From assembly GCF_012273895.1 (NCBI RefSeq), contig NC_052127.1:1240001-1304000 (forward strand): a stretch of DNA of 64,000 bases. Direction: 5' to 3'. The notes under the pieces were generated by a model. That model searched no databases. It saw only the letters and a program-made list of their open reading frames with translations, and had not been told where the DNA came from. Origin of the DNA: Zerene cesonia. Lineage: Eukaryota > Arthropoda > Insecta > Lepidoptera > Pieridae. Within the stretch, counting starts at the first letter, position 1, and each line of letters opens with the position of its first letter. The translations under genes were made by a program, and so were the position numbers. This document shows, one piece after another, positions 1 through 10,950 of the stretch.

Positions 1-261
1 GACAAGAATAACTTACTGGCTTATAATGCGTATCATTTAATATGTGAACATATACCATGTAGGTATTATGTAATTCTTTTTTGATGTAGTATTTATGAAT
101 AGATCCAGCTTGGGGATGGCCTGAACAGCTCCAACGAGGGTCGCCGAAGGTCGCTGTCTCTAAACCGGGAACCAAAATGCAAATAATACAAATTTTTACT
201 TCTAGAGAGAATTATTGGAAGAGGTTGAGAAGTTTGCGTTTCCGAGTTTATTTATTAGGTA

Positions 262-450
262 CTAGCTTTTGCCCGCGGCTTCGTACGCGCTAAATTTGGA
301 GTAGTTTAATAGATGTTGTACAAAAAACCTTCCTCTTGAACCACTCTGTCCTTTAAATAAAAACCCCATCAAAATCCGTTGCGTACTTTGCAAGATTTAA
401 GCACACACAGGGACATAGGGACAGCGAAAGCGACTTTGTTTTTTACTATG
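262..450 (-). mobile_element. Hel-C Helitron-like element
   Basis: Read on the minus strand it starts near the words for 'aaagtcgctttcgctgtcc' and ends in a GC-rich stretch followed by CTAG at 262-265, with A outside at 261. It matches copies at 22932-23124, 31786-31985 and 51105-51310. It is non-coding and non-autonomous. Confidence 0.7.
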
Positions 451-821
451 TGGTCATATAGTGATAGTGATAGTGATATGCAATCATTACCACCATCATC
501 TTCATCAGCCCATATTTGATCAGCAATTTTATGGGGAGTGTTTTCAGAATAACGTATTGGGTCATGAACCCACAAGCAAGTAATACCTACATCTCACCTT
601 TATGATATTAGTGTTCATAAATTTATAAGAATCGCCGTCCAAACAATGGATGAAAATCAGTTCTCGGAATCGACGTTCTGTTATTCCTTGTTGGTTGTTC
701 TTTGCTGACCTAAGTATTTATTTTTATACATAAACCATTAGCGTAGCCTGTGGGTACGACAGATTATATAATAAAGGCTGACATCCATCAATGTCTAATT
801 GTCTAATATTAGGTATTAATT

Positions 822-1002
822 GCTTTTTTTATGTCACAACGGGCAGCTGAGCTAGTGGTTCGCCTGATGGTAAGCGATCACCACCGCCCATGAACATACG
901 CAGAGTTAATGCCTCTGCGGATGCATTATCCGCTTCTAAGAGGAAAGGATGGACGACTGGAAAGAAATGAACTGGAAAGGTTGAGGAAAGGAGAATTCTC
1001 CG
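822..1002 (-). mobile_element. RetA retroelement 3' tail
   Basis: On the minus strand the copy runs from a CT-rich start to the common ending ...CCCGTTGTGACATAAAAAAA. The same 3' end recurs at 6577-6818, 15767-15991, 25805-26010, 29293-29490 and 53816-54003 with varying 5' ends. That pattern is expected of target-primed reverse transcription. Confidence 0.7.
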
Positions 1003-1042
1003 GTCCATATTATTAAAAATGTCGTTATAGTGAGATATCATA

Positions 1043-1338
1043 ATCATCATCATCAGCCCATATATGTTCCCACTTCTTGGACACAGGCCTCCTATCAGGC
1101 CATAATCCTCCACGCTGGCCAAGTGCGGGTTGGCGGATGTCACATGTCGTCGAACTTTTGATTCTCGGACATGCCGGTTTCTTCAGGATGTTTTCCTTCA
1201 CCGTGAGCAGTGGTGATGTTGTCCACATGTGCAGATAAATTGAAAAATCAATTTATTTCCTGCACGCTCGCCCGCTCTCGAACCCCTGACTTATCGATTT
1301 TGAAGTCCGATGTTCTCACCACTGAGCCACCACTGCTT
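1043..1338 (-). mobile_element. SINE-1, tRNA-headed SINE, full length
   Basis: The minus strand begins AGCAGTGGTGGCTCAGTGGT, which is A-box-like. It has a B-box-like GGTTCGAGAGC about 45 bp on, and ends in repeated TGA triplets. Near-complete relatives lie at 19271-19574, 21930-22243 and 54361-54666. Confidence 0.8.
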
Positions 1339-1802
1339 GATACATGCATGATAGTGAGATCTACTATATCTAGATATAGTAGCTTTTTAAACATAACCAG
1401 CGCGAGCCGCTTTCCAGTTCCATAATACATACATTCAAGTATCAATGGTAAACTCAACATTCCTTTTTGCAAGGGTTCAAAGACCAACACTGGCGTGTGA
1501 TTGTATGCTAAACTATCTCGAATCGTTTACAGTCGACCCTTTTCAATCCGTCCGATTATTCAGACAACATAGGGTTATTTACAGCATACAGATCTCAGGT
1601 GCGAGCACATAGTGAACCATTCCGAATAAATTACGTTAGTTTTCGGAAGCTTTGATAAATCCCTTGTGATCCTAATGTAATTTGTTGGGATGTATCGTAT
1701 TAGGATTCAAATGTGTGACTTTCTTTTTTCAAATGGACTAGCCATTAAAAAATTTATAAAAATGGCGGTAGTGAATGAAATGGTTTCTTTAACACGCGAA
1801 TT

Positions 1803-2062
1803 AGCTTCACCCATAATGTTTCTATGTTTATTCGTAACCGATTCCCTTAGACTGGATTTGAACCCACTTTATACGGATAAATTTAATATAAACTTTGTAC
1901 ACTTATCAAGGATCGGCGACAATACAATAATTTCATGAGATTACCTCATTATCCTGAATAGGGTTGCCAGGATTAAATAATTTTCTTTCGTCTACACTGT
2001 ATGTAATACTAGCAAGTGAGACAGACAATTTAATTGATTCTATCATTAAAGTTTTTTTACAA
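1803..2062 (+). repeat. RepD dispersed repeat, uninterrupted copy
   Basis: The sequence runs from 'agcttcaccc' to 'gattctatcattaa'. Related segments are at 7203-7645 (interrupted), 48980-49095, 50325-50410 and 56270-56355. The copies are diverged, so the family is old. This copy is the empty site for the Hel-A insertion at 7349-7548. The short open frame across it shows no family resemblance. Confidence 0.7.
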
Positions 2063-2078
2063 TAATATTGATTATTAC

Positions 2079-2175
2079 AGTACTATCTGCGTCCCGCGGT
2101 TTCACCCGCGTAAGGATAAAGAGTTGCCTATATGTTATTCCAGTTGTCCAGCTATATACTATATTATATAACACG
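2079..2175 (-). mobile_element. Hel-A fragment
   Basis: Only the 3' half is present: the GC-rich end (minus strand ...CGGGTGAAACCGCGGGACGCAG), then 'atataggcaact' and the ACAACTGGAATAA box. Confidence 0.65.
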
Positions 2176-2537
2176 GACGAAGCCGGGACGAACATTCATC
2201 AAGTATGTTTCAAATATATAGTTTTGTTTATATATAAAGCATTTATCGCTAATCATGTCAAAATACCCGTTTCGGAGGAATCTAATCCCAAGAAAAGCAT
2301 TCACCCTTAACCTAGTTATGGATTTTCGATAATGGACCTTAACCTGACATGATATAATAGAATTTCGCTTACTACATTTGTTTTACAAGCATATTTAGGA
2401 ATCAATCAATAAATGATGGATGACTATGGTCTTCGATCAATATAATAAGGTTATAGTGATATTGACAACCCCTTATTCTTGAAGTCGGTCAAATGTGGTA
2501 TCTTTTATGCAAACAGCATCGTGTAAATAAATCACAA

Positions 2538-2717
2538 TCCTACTTATATTCTAAATGTTTATTTTCTGATGGATGTATGTGTATGTTTGTTACACTTTCA
2601 CGAAAAACTACTGAACCGATTGCAATGAATTTTGGTACGTAGATAGTTGGACAACTGGAATAACACATAGGCTTTTTATCACGATATTCCTACGGGATAC
2701 GGACTTACGCGCGCTAG
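2538..2717 (+). mobile_element. Hel-A Helitron-like element, diverged
   Basis: Starts TCCTACTTAT after an A and contains the conserved core ACTGAACCGATTGCAATGAA. It ends in CTAG followed by T. The GC-rich 3' hairpin is degraded. Confidence 0.7.
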
Positions 2718-3305
2718 TATCTAGTATCTAACAAAATAAATCCTAAATTTATAAGACCTCTTAGAAGCTTTTTATGTCAAATACATTTTCCGAAACAAAC
2801 TCTACTCAGAACACCCCTTAGGCGGTGTAATTGCTTTCAATTTTCAGAATATATTAAATTTTAAAACATTATAGAAAATAATGAAATCATTAATAACCTT
2901 TTGTTCTGAAAACAATTTTTTCAACACAATTAACACAATTCTGTAGAGGGCTGAGTTGTCCAGGTGTCACGCAAAAACTGCTGGACGGATTTTGACTAAT
3001 TTTTACTGGACCTTGGCAATATGTAGGTTATAATCTATTTAATTTGAATTTAATTTACGCACGCGCAAGTGTAGGTGCTATCTCCCTTCTTTCTTCTCTT
3101 TTTCAAAATAACATTGGTACGTTGGTTAAGAACCACATGATTGATCTTAGGTATCATTATTATAAACATAATGCAAAATTAAATGATTTTAAAAGAGCAA
3201 CAACAGAATTTCTTTCCTTCTTCCGGGTCTTCCCATTAGAAATTGCTTTCTGAACCGATTGTAAATGGTAAAACTATCCCATAGTGCTTCTAGAGGAAGT
3301 CCAAT
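2718..3305. other. Gene-free stretch
   Basis: AT-rich sequence. The 69-codon open frame at 3044-3253 has no recognisable domain and no splice context. Part of the stretch, near 2960-3010, resembles the core of a Helitron-like repeat. Nothing else seen. Confidence 0.5.
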
Positions 3306-3480
3306 TCAAACTCAAACTCAAACATTTATTCATTCAACTAGACTTCATTGAGAGTCACAGTTGAATCGTCATAATACGCAATGATTGATTTACCACCGCT
3401 TCATAAAGCAGGTTCCTACAGAGAAGAATCGACAAGATTATGTATAAATATAAATTATTGAATTGAATAAATAAATGTTT
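3306..3480 (-). mobile_element. Non-LTR retrotransposon 3' tail
   Basis: On the plus strand it begins with CAAACTCAAACATTTATTCA, the reverse complement of a tail that ends TGAATAAATGTTTGAGTTTG. A short matching end occurs near 57605-57635. The assignment to a retrotransposon 3' UTR is inferred from the tail shape. Confidence 0.5.
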
Positions 3481-4099
3481 CACTTTGAGTTCCCACCAAA
3501 ACGTTTGATTTAGCTGTTCAAAATAAAAAAAAGAAAAAACGAAAAGAGTAAAAGCACCCGAATGATATTTAAAACCGATGTTTGCTCTCTGAGGGCAATT
3601 TTTTCGATAATTTCACATGAGTCAAGTAGCAAGGCCAGCCACTGTTTACGCTGTAATGTTTACGCTTCACCCGCGTTAATAGATGCGAGACAAACTGTTT
3701 GTAAAAATGTAAATAAGCGGTTTGATTTATAAATATGTGTTTATCAATGTTCCCTTTTAATTCACCAGTGATTTGTTTATGAAAGCACGGGATTAACCTG
3801 AGCTCGTTAGGTTATTATTGGGGCAGTGTTTACGACGCGTTGCGCGTATGTTTGGGCGATTTTTGCGGGCGGTACAATGTACCTTTGGTGTCTTAATAGT
3901 TTTTTTGAATGGGCTTCTCAAAAATGAGGGAGATTGGTTCTCAATTAGATTGATACTTTTTTGGTTTTTTTTTTGGTAACTCTCGGATTTGCAGCCGTGT
4001 GGCGTGATTTTTTTTGTGGTTTAGAATATTGTTGTTATTTGGCGCCATTATATCGATTTGATCAAATTTTAGTAATTGGATTCGATAGCGGTCCCCCAT
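3481..4099. other. Gene-free stretch
   Basis: No open frame of note on either strand. Short homopolymer runs (T-rich near 3955-3980) are present. I see no repeat family that I can name. Confidence 0.45.
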
Positions 4100-4266
4100 G
4101 TCTAAGAAGGAGGGTATAAACTACGTGAAGAGTTTGTTCGTTTGACACGCTAATCTCAAGAACTACTGGATGATTTCAAAAATTGCACAATTGAATATTT
4201 ATGTCATGTAAGTGCAAAGGGCAATTATCTACATGTACCATGAGCGAAGCTGGGGCGGACAGCTAG
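4100..4266 (+). mobile_element. Hel-B Helitron-like element
   Basis: Carries the Hel-B words 'gaagagtttgtt', 'cgctaatctcaagaactact' and the 3' end 'gaagctggggcgga...CTAG' followed by T. The 5' end is diverged. Confidence 0.65.
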
Positions 4267-4453
4267 TTATAAAAGATAGAAGCTCTTAGTGACATTAAAT
4301 AAACAAAATGATTGACTCAATCATATGATAGTGTTGTAAACCTTGTAGTCAAAACAAATTGTTTACTTTCGTTCCTTTTAACTAAAATCATAATATATAC
4401 AAAGGCAAATAAAACATTACGATATTGCAAATTGCTTTAGATCTTATATATTA

Positions 4454-4620
4454 CTAGCTGCGCCCCGCGGTTTCACCCGCGTAAGTCCGTATCCCGTAGA
4501 AATATCGGGATAAAAAGTTGCCTATATGTTATTCCAGTTGTCCAGCTGTCTACGTACCAAATTTAATTGCAATCGGTTCCGAAGTTTTCCTTACAAACTT
4601 TCTCATTTATGATATTAGTA
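4454..4620 (-). mobile_element. Hel-A element with internal deletion
   Basis: Begins CTAG at 4454 after an A and runs through the GC-rich 3' end and core. It then jumps from 'cggttccgaagtttt' straight to 'ccttacaaact', so about 40 bp around the 'gcgtgaaagagcaacaaac' box are missing. Confidence 0.75.
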
Positions 4621-4962
4621 GTTCAAAAATAAATTAATGAATAAGGGTTTAGTCTTCATTTTCAATGATCATTCATTGAAATTCATTTTCTATTTCTATT
4701 ATTATCAAAAAACGAAACAAAGAAAAAAAAATACCTATAGTTGAAGTCAAGTTGAATTATTTGTAGGGGAACGAAGGTGGAAAGCCTCCATCGAAAACTG
4801 GAGGATCTTCGACCAGGCTACTCGACTGATCGGCCTGTAAGACCCTGTAGCAAGAACAAATAAGTCTCTGTAGTGAGAACATTTCGCTAGCGCGATTCAG
4901 AAATGTATCGCTACATGTTATGTTATTGAGATAATCCAGCGGAACCAAGGGGTAGATAGATA

Positions 4963-5110
4963 GATAGATAACACTTTATTGCACACAAGAATTCACAGGA
5001 AAACATAGATAAACACAAACAAAAGAGAGAATATATAAAAATGGCGGTCTTATCGCTAGGTGGCGATCTCTTCCAGACTACCATATAAATAATAAGATAA
5101 ACAATTTAGA
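4963..5110 (-). mobile_element. Non-LTR retrotransposon 3' tail
   Basis: The minus strand contains 'gataagaccgccattt' and ends in a 'gtgtgcaataaagtgttat' tail with an AATAAA. A second copy is at 27166-27300, and a related plus-strand tail at 20268-20402. Together they look like 5'-truncated LINE insertions. Confidence 0.65.
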
Positions 5111-5245
5111 AGAGAAGGGTGAGCAAAAATTAAGGTTTTAGAAAAAAAAATAGTGATTTCTGTTATATATACATATAGACTGACGCAAAATAAAAAAAAA
5201 ATATTATGAAGTCATATCTTATACCTTTAAACGAGCAATTCTTGT

Positions 5246-5382
5246 NNNNNNNNNNNNNNNNNNNNNNNNNNNNNNNNNNNNNNNNNNNNNNNNNNNNNNN
5301 NNNNNNNNNNNNNNNNNNNNNNNNNNNNNNNNNNNNNNNNNNNNNNNNNNNNNNNNNNNNNNNNNNNNNNNNNNNNNNNNNN
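5246..5382. other. Assembly gap of 137 N within a (TA)n repeat
   Basis: The left flank 'acgagcaattcttgt' and the right flank of TA repeats match a dispersed repeat seen without a gap at 49140-49230 and, reversed, at 27590-27660. In those copies a TA tract occupies this position, so the gap probably hides a longer TA run. Confidence 0.75.
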
Positions 5383-5689
5383 TATACATATATACAAATA
5401 ATGATTATCAAATATATAACAATATATACAAGTTAGAAGAGAACAAAGTAAAGGAAAAAGGACAATAGAAATAAAAAGAGGAAGAAACTAAGGGTACTGT
5501 ATTATGACCCTTACTCTTTGACCTTTTCCTGCCTATTTTCCTCTCAATGACCAACGACAATTCACTGAATCTTTTAAGAAAGAAAGAATAGCAATTACTA
5601 AACCATCGGTCCTTTTTCATTAATTCAGTTAATTATGAGATTCGATTCTCTTGGCTTTCTAAAAAGTTTTTATTTAATGCATGATTGGT

Positions 5690-5860
5690 TAATCACACTA
5701 ATATTATAAATGTGAAAGTTCGTTTGTTTGGATGTTTGTCCGTCAGTGACGCTGAAACTACTGAACCGATTTTGATGAAATTTCGTACACATACAGGGTA
5801 TGAGCTGACTTTGGGTGATAGGATACTTTTTAAGCCGATTAAAAGCTCCCTTGATTACCA
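5690..5860 (+). mobile_element. Hel-D Helitron-like element, 5' part
   Basis: Begins TCACACTAATATTATAAATG after an A and has the core 'ctactgaaccgattttgatg'. It follows Hel-D to about 5855, and the 3' end with CTAG is lost. Confidence 0.7.
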
Positions 5861-6576
5861 CATTACCACCTGTAATCTTTTCCAGTCACTGCGACATGTT
5901 CAAAAAATGTCATCACATGACATGATTACCACATCTTTCTTCCATTTCAGGAGGCTAATCTTACATGATATTAATCTAGAACTTTCATCAAGATGTATTT
6001 CAAAATACTTTCCATTAAGTTAATATTTACAGCGTACGAGCGCAAAGCGTTTTTTAACACGCGTTTTCGCGGAATTATATATATTCCACCTTGAAATAGA
6101 GTATTGACGCCCCCAGCCCAGCTTTGCCTGGAAAAGCCTGGCACACAAGCTGTTAATGGAAATAAGGATTCATTGTACAAACCTTGAGATAGTTACAGGT
6201 CTATCAATACCATATCTTTATTGATAGACCTGTGTGTGATCGAAAACCGATCATCATTAACGACCCTCATCATCAGAAAACAGACATCTCTACATTGTTA
6301 TAGGAAAACTAGGAAAAATACTCATTTTAGCCCCTGGTGCACTAAATTGGTGATATAAGTGTAATACTTGTGATTCTTATCTATCTTAAAGTAATAGAGA
6401 TTTTCAAGTTAAATAAAAAAATCAAGTCCTTGTGTGGCATCGTAGCTTCTGAACGGATGTATCTATTTTGATGCTTTTTATTTGAAAAGCGAATTAGTCG
6501 CAAGTCTTACATACGACAAAATACTAGATTCAATGTTTCATAACTCCCTGAAAAGGCTGGACTAATAAACTATGAC
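5861..6576. other. Gene-free stretch
   Basis: No convincing coding sequence. A 12-bp direct pair of 'gatagacctgt'-like words around 6198-6235 forms a small inverted repeat (ctatcaata / tattgatag). The stretch ends in a Helitron-like core fragment near 6430-6530. Confidence 0.4.
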
Positions 6577-6756
6577 CAAATTTCCTTATCCTCACCCGTC
6601 CCAGTCCATTCCTTCTTTCCAGTCGTTAATCCATTCCTTTTCCCTTATCCCAAAAAAGCGGGCAGCGCATTCGCAGAGGCCCAACCTTTGCGAATGTTCA
6701 TGGGCGGTGGTGATCGCTTACCATCAGGCGAACCACCAGCTCAGTTGCCCGCTATG

Positions 6757-6818
<62 letters not shown>
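6577..6818 (+). mobile_element. RetA retroelement tail with 58-bp poly-A
   Basis: A clear plus-strand copy: CT-rich start, 'ccagtccattccttctttcc', 'gggcggtggtgatcgcttac', then 'ctatgacat' running into an A tract at about 6761-6818. The long uninterrupted tail sets the polarity of the whole family and suggests a fairly young insertion. Confidence 0.8.
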
Positions 6819-6820
<2 letters not shown>

Positions 6821-7202
6821 AAATTCCAAGATGGCCGCTAACAGCTTTAGCATTACGTCACCGCATTATTTGAGAACTCTCTGAAATACCTAAAAAACGA
6901 CCCGATGTGTTTCGTTATTTACTTTACCTTAAATTTCAATTTCAGAGACAAAACTTTATTATACCAAAATAAGAAAAAGCTGCTTCAAAATTCAAATTGC
7001 CTTCCGTCTTTTAAGTAACATGGGTTTTATTAAACAGCTGCTTATTTCTGTAAGGGAAGTGAGGCAATGGTTTAAGATATTAGAGCGTCTGTGAAACTTG
7101 ATATACTCCTTTATCGTAGTGAAGCGATGATGAAGTGTTTATTTAGGAGATGTTTCTGGAAAGAGATTTAAGAAATATTTAGAAATTTATATTTTTAAGG
7201 CA
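6819..7202. other. Gene-free stretch
   Basis: Starts with 'ttccaagatggccgctaac'. A similar 'tcaagatggcgtc' occurs at 44062. No open frame or named repeat seen. Confidence 0.4.
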
Positions 7203-7645
7203 TTTTATTAGCTTCACCTGTATGTGTGTTGTAAGCGACATATTGAGACTCGATTTTGACTCACTTTAAACGGATAAAGTTGATTCAAACTTTGTATACT
7301 TATTGAAGATCAGCGACGATACAATAATTTAATGAGTTTATTTTAATACTAGCAGCGACCCGCCGTTTCACCCGCGAAAGTCCGTATCCCGTAGAAATAT
7401 CGGGATAAAAAGTTGCCTATATGTTATTCTAGTTGTCCAGCTTTCTACGTACCAATTTTAATTGCAATCGGTTCAGTAATTTTTGCGTGAAAGAGCTACA
7501 TACGCACACACATCCTTACAAACTTTCGCATTTATAATATTAGTAGGATCCTGATTAGGATAGTCGGGATTAAATTAATTTTCTTACGTATACTTTTCAT
7601 AATTACAAGTGAGACAATTTAATTGATTCTATCATTAACGGGTGT
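7203..7645 (+). repeat. RepD copy interrupted by Hel-A
   Basis: The left part (7203-7348) and right part (7549-7645) align end to end with the uninterrupted copy at 1803-2062. The 200 bp between them are the Hel-A element at 7349-7548. Confidence 0.8.
7349..7548 (-). mobile_element. Hel-A Helitron-like element, 200 bp, ends defined
   Basis: On the minus strand it starts TCCTACTAATATTATAAATG and ends CTAG. It sits between A7348 and T7549 with no target duplication. Before the end is a GC-rich hairpin-forming stretch (CGGGTGAAACGGCGGG). 5' TC, 3' CTRR, a subterminal hairpin and insertion between A and T are Helitron hallmarks. No Rep/helicase is encoded, so it must be mobilised in trans. Confidence 0.85.
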
Positions 7646-8266
7646 TTGTTTAGTTTTTTTGAATAGGTATTTCTGTATAAATTCTTGGATATTACGTTTT
7701 ATAAGATATTTTTATCTTGTACTACAATTATATATGTATTTTTTATTAGTATTCCGAAATCTTCCAAATTCCAAATCCTACCAAAACTGTTCTGTTCGTC
7801 ATTAAAATTAATTAATTCATTCATATTTATTATATTTAAACAATCAGATGCGTTTACAGTGACGTCTTAAAGCAGTAGTTATTCCAGTGTGGGAAAAAAA
7901 AGCTATATGTCTATCGCCATCTTTCAGCTATCCCATACTGCAATTAGATTGCATTTAGACGGCATTATAACTTCCCTGGTGTGTAAAGGAGAAAATTTAG
8001 AATTGGTAGAAAATTTTCTGAATATATTTAAGAATTAAATTTTGAGGCTCGCTATTTCGTCACAGTCCCAGCTATAAAGAGAAACATTTTTTGTCATAAT
8101 CGCAAGTTTTTTTTATTAATGCTCTGCAATTTTAAATCGTAGCGTGTTATCGTAAAGTCTAATTTCCAATACAAAAATGCTTTAATATTCCCACCAATAA
8201 TTTCTGGGATTGTGCGTTCAACCGAATGCATTATAAGTTGAGTTTATATTACACTTATATTGAAAA
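7646..8266. other. Gene-free stretch
   Basis: Short hydrophobic open frames at 7623-7870 are low-complexity (I/F/Y-rich) and have no supporting context. No repeat recognised. Confidence 0.4.
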
Positions 8267-8430
8267 CTAGCGGTCCGCCCCAGCTTTGCCCGTGGTAAAT
8301 ACATAGTATTCCTCAATAAATGGGCTATCAAACACTGAAAAATTTTTTCTAATCGGACCAGTAGTTCCTGAGATTAGTGAGTTCAAACAAACCAATAAAC
8401 AAACTCTTCCGCTTTATAATATTAGTATTA
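8267..8430 (-). mobile_element. Hel-B Helitron-like element
   Basis: Starts CTAGCGGTCCGCCCCAGCTT after an A, continues through 'aatgggctatc' and 'gttcctgagattagt', and ends 'gctttataatattagta'. Its 5' end faces the 5' end of the Hel-A copy at 8434-8650. Confidence 0.75.
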
Positions 8431-8433
8431 GTA

Positions 8434-8650
8434 TCCTATCCTATCCTATTAATATTATAAATGCGAAAGTTTGTAAAGATGTGTGTGTATGTGTCTGTTA
8501 CTGTTTACACGCAAAAACTACTTTACGGATTGTAATGAAATTTGGCACGTAGACAGCTGGACAACTGGAATAACATATAGGCAACTTTTTATCCCGATAT
8601 TCTTACGTGATACGTACTCACGCGGGTGAAATCGCGGGGCGCAGCTACTA
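8434..8650 (+). mobile_element. Hel-A Helitron-like element
   Basis: Begins with a short 'tcctatcctatcctatt' expansion of the normal TCCTACT start, has the full core and ends 'gcgcagctactag'. Confidence 0.75.
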
Positions 8651-10888
8651 GATAATAATATGTTAAAATAGCCTTATAATATGGCTGATAAAATTAAATA
8701 ATTTTATATGTTCACTTAAATGGAAATAATTTCTTAATCTCTTAAACTAGCAATATTAAAATATTTTATATCCATTTTCCATCGAAACGAGCGTCCCAAA
8801 TTTCGAAAGCTTTTAAGATTAGGCATCTTTCTCATATCGTAACCAATTTATTAGGTTTTCTTTCAATTATCCGCAAAATGTTTTAATGAAATAGATTTTA
8901 CACCTACCTAGTTACGTACCATCCTCAAAGGGTAAATCGTGATCGCCTATTACTATGACTTCGCTGTCGATCTCTCTATTTGTTTGTTTGTTTGTCCGTC
9001 TGTCCGTCTGTCACCAAAGCGTGATAGTTAGACAGTTTTAATTTTTTAAGAGATGTTGCTATTCTGTTAAGCAACGGTTGGCACGGCCATAAATTGGATG
9101 GGAGGCCAATTGTTTTCCGATGCTCTCTAGCTTAGAAATGAAACTTTACTGTCGCTAGTCCGACTCGCACTTGACCGATTTTTTTGTATCCAACGTACCT
9201 ACTTACTAATTACATAAATAAACGCGCCTAGTTGCTTGTTTGAAATAGGCGTGTTTATATGCATAATCATTACATTAAACAAATTTTTTTAATGTCACGG
9301 TCGGGGCAATCAATTATTTGAATTTCTGATGTTAATATTTCCATACGATCTCGCATACTTGTTGCGTATAGTGAACGGATCAGTCGATTGCTCCGAGTTG
9401 CGGGATGACATCGGTCTCCGGCATCCCAGCCCCGTGCGATACCTAAAGTTACTTTTCTTCCCCTCCAGTCATTCTAAATACCGTCAAAGCTCCTGTCTGA
9501 CCCGATCATGTAGAAATTTCAACCTATTAATAAAAGAGATGATTTTAGATCTCTTCTAAACCACATAACCTCAATTAAAAATGCCTTTTTTAAACATTAA
9601 ACCCAAAATTATACTACGAATGACGTTTGTAATTACGTTATAATTGTATATACATATGAAAACTTGTAATTGGCCTTCTTCTCTTTTTTGCTTATGCTAT
9701 GATTGTATTTATCGCTTGAAGTTTTCTTTTAAATAAATAAATAGATAAATTCCGTATCCATGAAGTTTCTCTCTCTTGATAAGTGATAGTCAATGTCTTT
9801 TCTTAAGGTCTAATTATGTGAATAACATACAAACAAGTTGGTATTCGTAATAATAATATGATATCTTAAATGAAGTGATGTTTTGTAGGAAGTATGTAAA
9901 ATAATCGATGATATCATTGAATAAAAAGAATCGTTTTACAGGATCGTTTATACCAAAAACAAAATAATTTATTTTTCTTTATTCCTTTGGACAGTTGTCA
10001 AGAGAGTAATAAGGACGCCTTTTGTACTATGTTTTCTCTCTTTTGTAGACTAGTAATTATATTTTGAATCAATGTGGCATAATTAACGATTAAATATATA
10101 AATGATACGTTATTTCTGAAGTTTAATAGATCAGCATGATTTGGAACAGTTCTCATAATACAGCTACATTTTCCTAGAAATAATGCTTATAAAATTGAAG
10201 TCCCACGCATTCGTAGAGACAACTCACAAATTAGATTTAAGTCAGGCAGAACTTTCAATGAATGGGAGCGAAATATCAACTCATCAGCAGTTCATTGCTA
10301 AGCAAACAGAGAATACTGTCCCTATTCATTCATAGTCTCAGTTTATAAGAAAATATTCAGTTGGGTTTTACGAAATGAGATATCTCAACCGTTAAACCAG
10401 TTCTCAGTAATCCCTGAGACAAAGTTAATACCCTACTATTAATGAACTAGATTTCTATTTGTCTTTCTTTTCGTGGCATCAGAGAGATTTTGTGATAAAA
10501 ATTTTGTTTCCAGAGACCGAATAACTCAACCGCCTATACCTCACTATAAATGAACAAATTTTTTGGTTTTCTTTCTTTCATGTCGTATAAGAGAGATTAA
10601 ATTATATAATTTTTGTACCCAGATATAGGTGACAAAGTTTTTATGAATAAGGTTTTCTATGGGATTAACCCATGGCTACACGAACGTAGCCACGGAAAAA
10701 TAGCTAGCATTCTAGAAGTTATATTCTTTATTATACTACATCTTATATTAGCTCTAACTTGAGTAAATTAACAGAGTTTTTTGTAAGGGTTTTTTGATAC
10801 TTAAGACTTTTAAAACTTTTAAGATGTATCAAAGAGGCCGTTATAAATAAGTTTAAAGTATTAATTTGTTTATTTTTATTGTTTCAGG
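8651..10888. other. Region upstream of the receptor, no gene recognised
   Basis: Mostly AT-rich single-copy-looking DNA. At 8930-9180 there is a diverged repeat with 'tttgtttgtttgtccgtctg'. At 9590-9750 there is a possible retroelement tail ending in AAATAAATAAATAGATAA. At 10340-10715 there are two Helitron-like remnants, the last ending 'aaaatagctag'. The 76-codon frame at 9329-9559 has no recognisable domain. The receptor promoter and any upstream leader exon would be here or further left, but I cannot place them. Confidence 0.45.
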
Positions 10889-10950
10889 CCTTAAATGCAG
10901 TGCATGAAGATCTAGATAGGATATTGGATTCATTAGAACAAGGAAAATGA
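10889..10950 (+). other. Leader part of the first receptor exon seen, with a short open frame overlapping the start codon
   Basis: A good acceptor (tttatttttattgtttcag) ends at 10888, so an upstream exon is implied. From 10889 the frame reads ALNAVHEDLDRI...EQGK and then stops at TGA 10948-10950. This overlaps the receptor ATG (10947-10949) as ATGA. It could be the end of an upstream open reading frame in the receptor leader, the last codons of another gene sharing this exon, or chance (20 codons without a stop are not rare). Confidence 0.45.

Noticed and set aside
485..530. SINE-1 tail
   Set aside because: Only 'catcatcttcatcagcccat' is shared, too short to separate from chance with a CAT repeat.
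1210..1490. Pair of overlapping 70-80 codon frames
   Set aside because: Both lie in SINE-1. The same peptides appear from other SINE-1 copies at 19408 and 21993.
9329..9559. 76-codon frame upstream of the receptor
   Set aside because: No domain, no splice context, and it precedes a retroelement-like tail.
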